From Oscillibacter hominis (GTDB taxonomy: Bacteria; Bacillota; Clostridia; Oscillospirales; Oscillospiraceae), in NCBI RefSeq assembly GCF_014334055.1, contig NZ_CP060490.1, forward strand, positions 1,798,001 to 1,862,000: 64,000 nucleotides of DNA, read 5' to 3'. How positions within the stretch are numbered: the stretch's first letter is position 1; every line of letters starts with the position of its first letter. Both the position numbers and the translations under genes were made by a program. Positions 59,328-64,000 of the stretch are shown here, piece by piece. A model generated the notes under the pieces. It was not told the DNA's origin and made no database searches. It worked only from the letters and a program-made list of their open reading frames with translations.

Positions 59328-59365
59328 TTAAAGCCCCCTCCTTTCCTTGCGATGATCGCCGTTTT

Positions 59366-60352
59366 TTACATTGCGAACCGGCCGGACACGCCCCACAGGG
59401 CCAGGGCGCAAAAGAGCACCGTGATCCCGGAGAATACGAATACCAGCTTCTTTTCACTCCAGCCGCACAGCTCCAGATGGTGGTGCAGCGGGGCCATGCG
59501 GAAAAAGCGCTTGCCGTGGGTCAGCTTGAAATACCCCACCTGGATGATGTCCGAGAGCGTCTCGGCGATGTAGATGATCCCCACGGGGATCAGGATCAGC
59601 GGCATGTCGAAGGCAAAGGCCATGGCCGCCACGGCGCCGCCCAAAAAGAGCGACCCCGTGTCGCCCATAAACACCTTGGCCGGGTGGAAGTTGTAGATCA
59701 AAAAGCCGATCAGGGCACCGCACAGCGCACCGGCGAACACCCCAAGCTCCCGATAGCCCCACCAGGCGGCGGCGATGGCGAAAAACAGCGCCACCGGCAC
59801 TGTGACGCTGGCCGCCAGGCCGTCGATGCCGTCGGTCAGGTTCACCGCGTTCACAGTGCCCACGATGACAAAGGCGGCAAAAATCAGGTAAACCACCCAG
59901 TTCATCACCAGGTAGGTGTTGAAAAAGGGGAGATACAGGTTGGGTGTCAGCAGCCCCTCAAAGCGCATCAGGCACAAAAAGGCCACAGCCGCGGCCAGCT
60001 GCATCAGGAACTTCTGCAGCGCAGTGAGCCCTAAGTTCTGATGCATGCGCACCTTCCTGTAGTCGTCCACATAGCCGATGGCGCCGTACACCAAGGCAAA
60101 GAGAAACACATAGAGGTGGGAAAAATTTCCCTGGAGCATGGGCTTCCAGCAGCAGACCAGGATGGTTACGCCCACCCCGGCGATGAACATCAGCCCGCCC
60201 ATGGTCGGCGTCCCCTCCTTGGCCATATGCCATTTGGGCCCGTCGGTCCGGATGCTCTGGCCGGCCTTCAGCTTGCGCAGCTCAGGCACCAGCCACTTCC
60301 CCACCAGCGCGGTGACCACAAAACTCAGCACGCAGGCAATCATACTTTCCAT
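59366..60352 (-). CDS. mraY: phospho-N-acetylmuramoyl-pentapeptide transferase
   Basis: 328 residues, ten spans. Conserved DDYRKVR (second aspartate motif), LTDGIDGLA (NxxxxDG-like), and HHHLELCGWSE (HHH motif near the C-terminus). Makes lipid I. Start ATG 60352 (MESMIACVL) after GAGGG; a GTG five codons upstream contains that site and is rejected. Confidence 0.97.
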   Translation of the reverse strand: MESMIACVLSFVVTALVGKWLVPELRKLKAGQSIRTDGPKWHMAKEGTPTMGGLMFIAGVGVTILVCCWKPMLQGNFSHLYVFLFALVYGAIGYVDDYRKVRMHQNLGLTALQKFLMQLAAAVAFLCLMRFEGLLTPNLYLPFFNTYLVMNWVVYLIFAAFVIVGTVNAVNLTDGIDGLAASVTVPVALFFAIAAAWWGYRELGVFAGALCGALIGFLIYNFHPAKVFMGDTGSLFLGGAVAAMAFAFDMPLILIPVGIIYIAETLSDIIQVGYFKLTHGKRFFRMAPLHHHLELCGWSEKKLVFVFSGITVLFCALALWGVSGRFAM

Positions 60353-60396
60353 TTCTTCTTCCCTCACACAAGCCGCGTCGGCCGCGGCCTCTTTCG

Positions 60397-61845
60397 TTAT
60401 TGTTGTTCCTTCAGGTGGTCCGCCACAACCTCCCGCTCATCCAGGTGGTGCTTTTCCGTGCCCACCACCTGATAGGTCTCGTGGCCCTTGCCGCACAGCA
60501 CGATCACATCGTCCTTCCGGGCGTGGTCCATGGCGTAATGGATGGCCTCGATCCGGTTTTCCACCACCACATAGGGCGTCTGCGTCCCCTCCATCCCCGG
60601 CAATATCTCCCGGATGATGGCCATGGGGTCCTCCGTCCGGGGATTGTCGGAGGTCACCACCACGAAGTCCGCCAGCTGGGCCGCGATGCGCCCCATCTTC
60701 GGCCGCTTGGTCCGGTCCCGGTCGCCGCCGCAGCCAAAGACGGCCACCGTGCGGCCCTTGGCAAAGCCCCTGACGGAGGAGAGCACATTCTCCAGCCCAT
60801 CCGGGCTGTGGGCGTAGTCGATGAGGATGGTGTAGTCTTTTCCTGGGGTGGGGACTACCTCCACCCGGCCCTTCACATGGGGCACCCTGGCAAGGACCCG
60901 GGCGCTCTCCTCCAGCGAGATGCCCAGCTGGAGTGCCGCCCCTAAAACATCCAGCGTATTATATACCATAAAACCGCCGGGAATGCCAACTTTTATTTTC
61001 ACCCGCTCATCGGCCGTCACCGCATCGAAGGAGATGTGGTCTGCGCCCAGGTCGATGTGCTCCGCCCGCAGATCCGCGTCCGCGTCCCGGGCGTAGGAAA
61101 AAGCCCTGCAGGTGGCGCCCTCCATCAGCCGATTCGACCAGGGGTCGTCGGCGTTGTAGACGCCCACGGCGCAGCTGCGGAACAAGATGGCCTTGGCGTC
61201 GCAGTAGTTCTCCATGGTCTTATGGAAATCCAGGTGATCCTGGGTCAGGTTGGTGAAAATTCCCACGGAAAAGGGGATTCCATAGACCCGTCCTTCGTAC
61301 AGCGCGTGGGAGGAGGTCTCCATCACCACATAGCTGCAGCCTTGATCCAGCATGGCTCGGAAGAGCTTTTGCACCTCAAAGGACTCCGGCGTGGTCCGCT
61401 CCGTGGGGACCGCCTCCTGGCCGATCATATTCTGGTTGGTGCCGATCAGGCCCACCTTGGCCCCCCTGGCCTGCTCCAAAATGGCTTTGAGCAGGTAGGT
61501 GGTGGTGGTTTTCCCATTGGTACCCGTGACCGCCACCACGCTCATCTTCTCCGCCGGGCGGCCAAACCAGTTGGCCCCCACCAGCGCCAGGCCGTGGCGG
61601 GAATTGGCCACCTGCACATAGGGGATTTCCTCCTCAGGCGGCCGCTCGCACAGCACGCAGGCCGCTCCCGCCGCCGCCGCTTTCCCGATGAATGCGTGGC
61701 CGTCCATGGAATAGCCGGGCATGGCGACAAACAGATCGCCCGGGCGCGTCTTCCGGGAATCGTAGCTGACGCCGGTAATCTCCAGGTCACCGTCCGCGTT
61801 GGTATCAAGCACGATGATGTCCCGCAGCAGTTCTTTGAGTTTCAT
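60397..61845 (-). CDS. murE: UDP-MurNAc-tripeptide synthetase (meso-DAP-adding)
   Basis: 482 residues. ATP loop TGTNGKTT at 107-114; DNPRTEDP gives the DNPR motif that selects meso-diaminopimelate rather than lysine. So the wall is DAP-type. Start ATG 61845 (MKLKELLRD) seven bases after AGAGGAG. murF and murD, often next to murE and mraY, are not in this cluster. Confidence 0.97.
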   Translation of the reverse strand: MKLKELLRDIIVLDTNADGDLEITGVSYDSRKTRPGDLFVAMPGYSMDGHAFIGKAAAAGAACVLCERPPEEEIPYVQVANSRHGLALVGANWFGRPAEKMSVVAVTGTNGKTTTTYLLKAILEQARGAKVGLIGTNQNMIGQEAVPTERTTPESFEVQKLFRAMLDQGCSYVVMETSSHALYEGRVYGIPFSVGIFTNLTQDHLDFHKTMENYCDAKAILFRSCAVGVYNADDPWSNRLMEGATCRAFSYARDADADLRAEHIDLGADHISFDAVTADERVKIKVGIPGGFMVYNTLDVLGAALQLGISLEESARVLARVPHVKGRVEVVPTPGKDYTILIDYAHSPDGLENVLSSVRGFAKGRTVAVFGCGGDRDRTKRPKMGRIAAQLADFVVVTSDNPRTEDPMAIIREILPGMEGTQTPYVVVENRIEAIHYAMDHARKDDVIVLCGKGHETYQVVGTEKHHLDEREVVADHLKEQQ

Positions 61846-61971
61846 CTTCAAACTCCTCTCTTGTAGTCACAGTGGTTCGGCCGGTTGCTCCTGCTTAGTA
61901 TATCCGCACGATTTTTCCGTTCATATCGGATAAGGTGCCGAAAACCATGCAAAAGATGCCTTTTGAGAGGG

Positions 61972-64000
61972 TCAGTCCAAAACGGAGTTGTCGCCCAGCT
62001 GCACGGTGACCACGGTCCCGGCCTCCACCTCCGTGCCCGCGGCAACGGATTGGGAGATGGCGAACACATTGCCGGAGCTGCTGGAGGTGGCGCCCGTCAC
62101 CTTCACGATGAGGCCCGCGTTGGCAAGGGCCGCGTTGGCCTGCTCGGCGGTCTTGCCCACCACGCTGGGCACCGTGGATTGATCGGTGGGCTTCTCCGCC
62201 CCCAGGTACAAAATCACGGTGGCGTTGCCCGGGACAATGGCGCCGCCCACAGGCGTCTGGTCTGTGACGGTCTCCCCATTGCCCACGGTCTTGATGTGGA
62301 ATCCGGCCAGTTTTTCCTTGGCCTGATCCAGGGTGGAGCCAACCACATTGGGCACCGTGGTATCGGAGCCCACCATCTCCTCGGCGGAGTAATCCGGATT
62401 GATGCCAAGCCAGGGCAGGATTTCGGACATGATGGAACTGGAGGTTGGCGCCACCATCTGGCCGCCGGACACGTAGGTGCCGGTGGTTCGGCTGGGACTG
62501 TCCATGGTAATGAGCATCATCACCTGGGGGTCGTCAGCAGGGGCAAAGCACACAAAGGAAACCACCACGTCCTTGTTCTTGTCGCCGGTCTTATCGGCGG
62601 TGCCGGTCTTGCCGCCGATGCGGTAGCCGGCCACCTGGCCGTTCTTTCCGGTCCCCTCGGCCACCACGTACTCCAGCATCTCGCACACCGTGGCGGAGGT
62701 CTCCTCGCTGATGACCTGGCGCACGGGGGTGGAGTCGTGGTTATAAAGCACGTTTCCTTCGCTGTCCAGCACCTGCTCCACAAAATAGGGGGTGCGGAGG
62801 TATCCGCCGTTGACGCAGGCCGCCTGGGCGGTGATCAGGGCGATGGGCGTGACGTTGAAGGTCTGGCCGAAGGCATAGGAGGCCAGGGAGACCACGTTGC
62901 TGTTGAAGGACTTCTCATCGGCAAAGATGCCGGTGGTTTCGCCGATGTTGTCCAAGCCTGTTTTTTCCATCAGGCCAAAGGATTTTAGGTACTTATAAAA
63001 AGTGGTGTTTCCGATCCTGAGGCCCATGGTGATGAAAGCGGGGTTGCAGGAATTTCCCGTGGCCTGCATCAGGGACTGGGTTCCGTGGCCCGCCTTTTTG
63101 GAGCAGTTGATGGGTTTATTCCAGCCCTGCACGCGGATGGAACCGGTGCAGTTAAAGGTGGTGTTCTTGTTGACGATGCCCTCCTGCAGCGCAGTGGACA
63201 GCGTCAGGATCTTGAAGGTGGAGCCGGGCTCGTAGGTGTCGTTGATGGCCTTGTTGCGCCACTGCTTCTTCTGGGCCGCGCCCAGTGCCTCCAGATAGGC
63301 ATCCCCCTCCAGCCCCTCCAGCGTGGCCTGAAGGTCCGCGTCGTAGACGCTGCTGGGATTATTCAGGTCATAGGTGGGGAAGGAGGCCATGGCCAGGATT
63401 CCGCCCGTGTTCACATCCATCACGATGCCGGTGGCGCCGTTTTTGGCGTCAAACTTTGCCACCATGCTCTCAATGCCCTTTTCCAGGAAATACTGCACGG
63501 TGGTATCCAGGGTCAGCACCAAACTGTTGCCGTTTTCCGCGTCATAGTACTGCTCATACTGATAGAGTACGTCGGTGCCCGCGGCGTTTTTGGCCGTGAC
63601 AACCATGCCGGAGGTTCCGGTGAGCTCATCGTCGTACTTGCTCTCCAGGCCGTAGAGGCCCGTGTTATCCGTGCCCACAAAGCCGATGACCTGGGCGGCC
63701 AGGGTGCTGTAGGGGTAATAGCGTTTGGAGTCCGTCACCAGATAGACGCCGTGGAGCCGCTGCTGATTGTCCTTGGGCACCTCGTTGCCCTGGTCGTCGA
63801 TCTGTCCGTTGACGAACAGCCGCACCTGGTCGGCCAGCTCCTGATCCGCCCGGAGCTTCACCACCTCGTACTGGGAGGAGGTCTTCTCCATCTTCTTCAG
63901 GATGGTCTCCTCCGCCACATCCAGGATGCGGGAGAGGCCTCTTGCGATATAGGCCGTATCCTGTTCGCTTTCCGCAATCTCCGCCGGGGAGACGAACACC
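61972..64000 (-). CDS. spoVD: SpoVD/PBP2-type transpeptidase with PASTA domains, 5' end outside window
   Basis: At least 675 residues, start beyond base 64000. Contains a PBP dimerisation region, transpeptidase motifs S-T-F-K (serine 260 of the visible part), GNSCNP (SxN) and GKTGTADK (KTG), and two C-terminal PASTA repeats (TVPNVVGSTLDQAKEKL and TVPSVVGKTAEQANAAL). SpoVD-type enzymes build spore cortex; close relatives (PbpB) serve division. I prefer SpoVD because it sits next to murE and has two PASTA repeats. No signal/anchor visible because of truncation. Confidence 0.9.
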   Translation of the reverse strand, partial: VFVSPAEIAESEQDTAYIARGLSRILDVAEETILKKMEKTSSQYEVVKLRADQELADQVRLFVNGQIDDQGNEVPKDNQQRLHGVYLVTDSKRYYPYSTLAAQVIGFVGTDNTGLYGLESKYDDELTGTSGMVVTAKNAAGTDVLYQYEQYYDAENGNSLVLTLDTTVQYFLEKGIESMVAKFDAKNGATGIVMDVNTGGILAMASFPTYDLNNPSSVYDADLQATLEGLEGDAYLEALGAAQKKQWRNKAINDTYEPGSTFKILTLSTALQEGIVNKNTTFNCTGSIRVQGWNKPINCSKKAGHGTQSLMQATGNSCNPAFITMGLRIGNTTFYKYLKSFGLMEKTGLDNIGETTGIFADEKSFNSNVVSLASYAFGQTFNVTPIALITAQAACVNGGYLRTPYFVEQVLDSEGNVLYNHDSTPVRQVISEETSATVCEMLEYVVAEGTGKNGQVAGYRIGGKTGTADKTGDKNKDVVVSFVCFAPADDPQVMMLITMDSPSRTTGTYVSGGQMVAPTSSSIMSEILPWLGINPDYSAEEMVGSDTTVPNVVGSTLDQAKEKLAGFHIKTVGNGETVTDQTPVGGAIVPGNATVILYLGAEKPTDQSTVPSVVGKTAEQANAALANAGLIVKVTGATSSSSGNVFAISQSVAAGTEVEAGTVVTVQLGDNSVLD

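Overview
The window is GC-rich (roughly 60%) low-GC-phylum-type chromosome. Spo0A, SpoIVB, a SpoVD-type PBP, strong AGGAGG ribosome binding sites, TTGACA/TATAAT promoters, a T-box leader, CcpA-like cre sites, ferredoxin-dependent oxidoreductases and an oxygen-sensitive class III ribonucleotide reductase point to a strictly anaerobic spore-forming Clostridia member, most like Oscillospiraceae (Oscillibacter / Lawsonibacter / Dysosmobacter relatives). This placement is inferred from gene content, not from a marker search. I see no rRNA, tRNA, CRISPR array, insertion sequence or phage gene; it reads as stable chromosome with metabolic islands. About 57 protein genes, most on the minus strand.

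Layout. 0-1.6 kb: hslO (cut by the edge), a methyltransferase and a YerC-type repressor under one promoter. 1.6-6.7 kb: an orphan DUF3298 protein, a dicarboxylate/acidic amino acid symporter, and the chain M29 aminopeptidase / gamma-carbonic anhydrase / chorismate mutase / TSUP permease. 6.7-8.2 kb: YihY and a small cupin. 8.3-11.8 kb: three-gene redox cassette (cyclase-family hydrolase, AhpD-like protein, OYE-type enoate reductase). 12.0-14.1 kb: sugar trio (PfkB kinase, SIS isomerase, FucU/RbsD mutarotase). 14.4-20.7 kb: branched-chain amino acid module: T-box-controlled ilvE, then P-loop ATPase, four-subunit VorDABC-like 2-oxoacid:ferredoxin oxidoreductase and a CoA-transferase. 20.9-24.2 kb: cstA, an unrecognised gene and a GntR/FCD regulator. 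24.4-31.9 kb: pyruvate kinase and a MacA/MacB-like efflux operon ending in an SLH-domain protein. 32.2-35.6 kb: nrdG and an nrdD carrying a fused C-terminal redoxin. 35.9-43 kb: Kef-type antiporter, MATE pump, orphan sugar ABC ATPase, ferredoxin-type aldo/keto reductase, rpoN. 43.4-51.1 kb: a catabolic island with two 2-hydroxyacid dehydrogenases, an amidohydrolase, two DapA-superfamily aldolases and two near-duplicate GntR regulators. 51.1-64 kb: TSCPD protein, spo0A, spoIVB and the division/cell-wall cluster ftsZ-ftsQ-murA-murG-ftsW-mraY-murE-spoVD (all minus; transcription runs toward spo0A).

How it fits together. The cell appears to live partly on peptides and amino acids: aminopeptidase, acidic amino acid symporter, CstA, IlvE, Vor and the CoA-transferase can turn valine/leucine/isoleucine into branched-chain acyl-CoA and acids while reducing ferredoxin. 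A TTGTCTGATG-like DNA motif recurs at the promoters of the vor operon, the cstA operon, the aldolase operon and one GntR gene, suggesting the FCD-type GntR proteins tie these catabolic units together. Two cre-like sites add a likely CcpA layer at cstA and the sugar ABC ATPase.

Limits: functions are called from motifs and gene order read by eye; substrate specificities for the island enzymes, the oxidoreductase cassette and the transporters are not determinable here.
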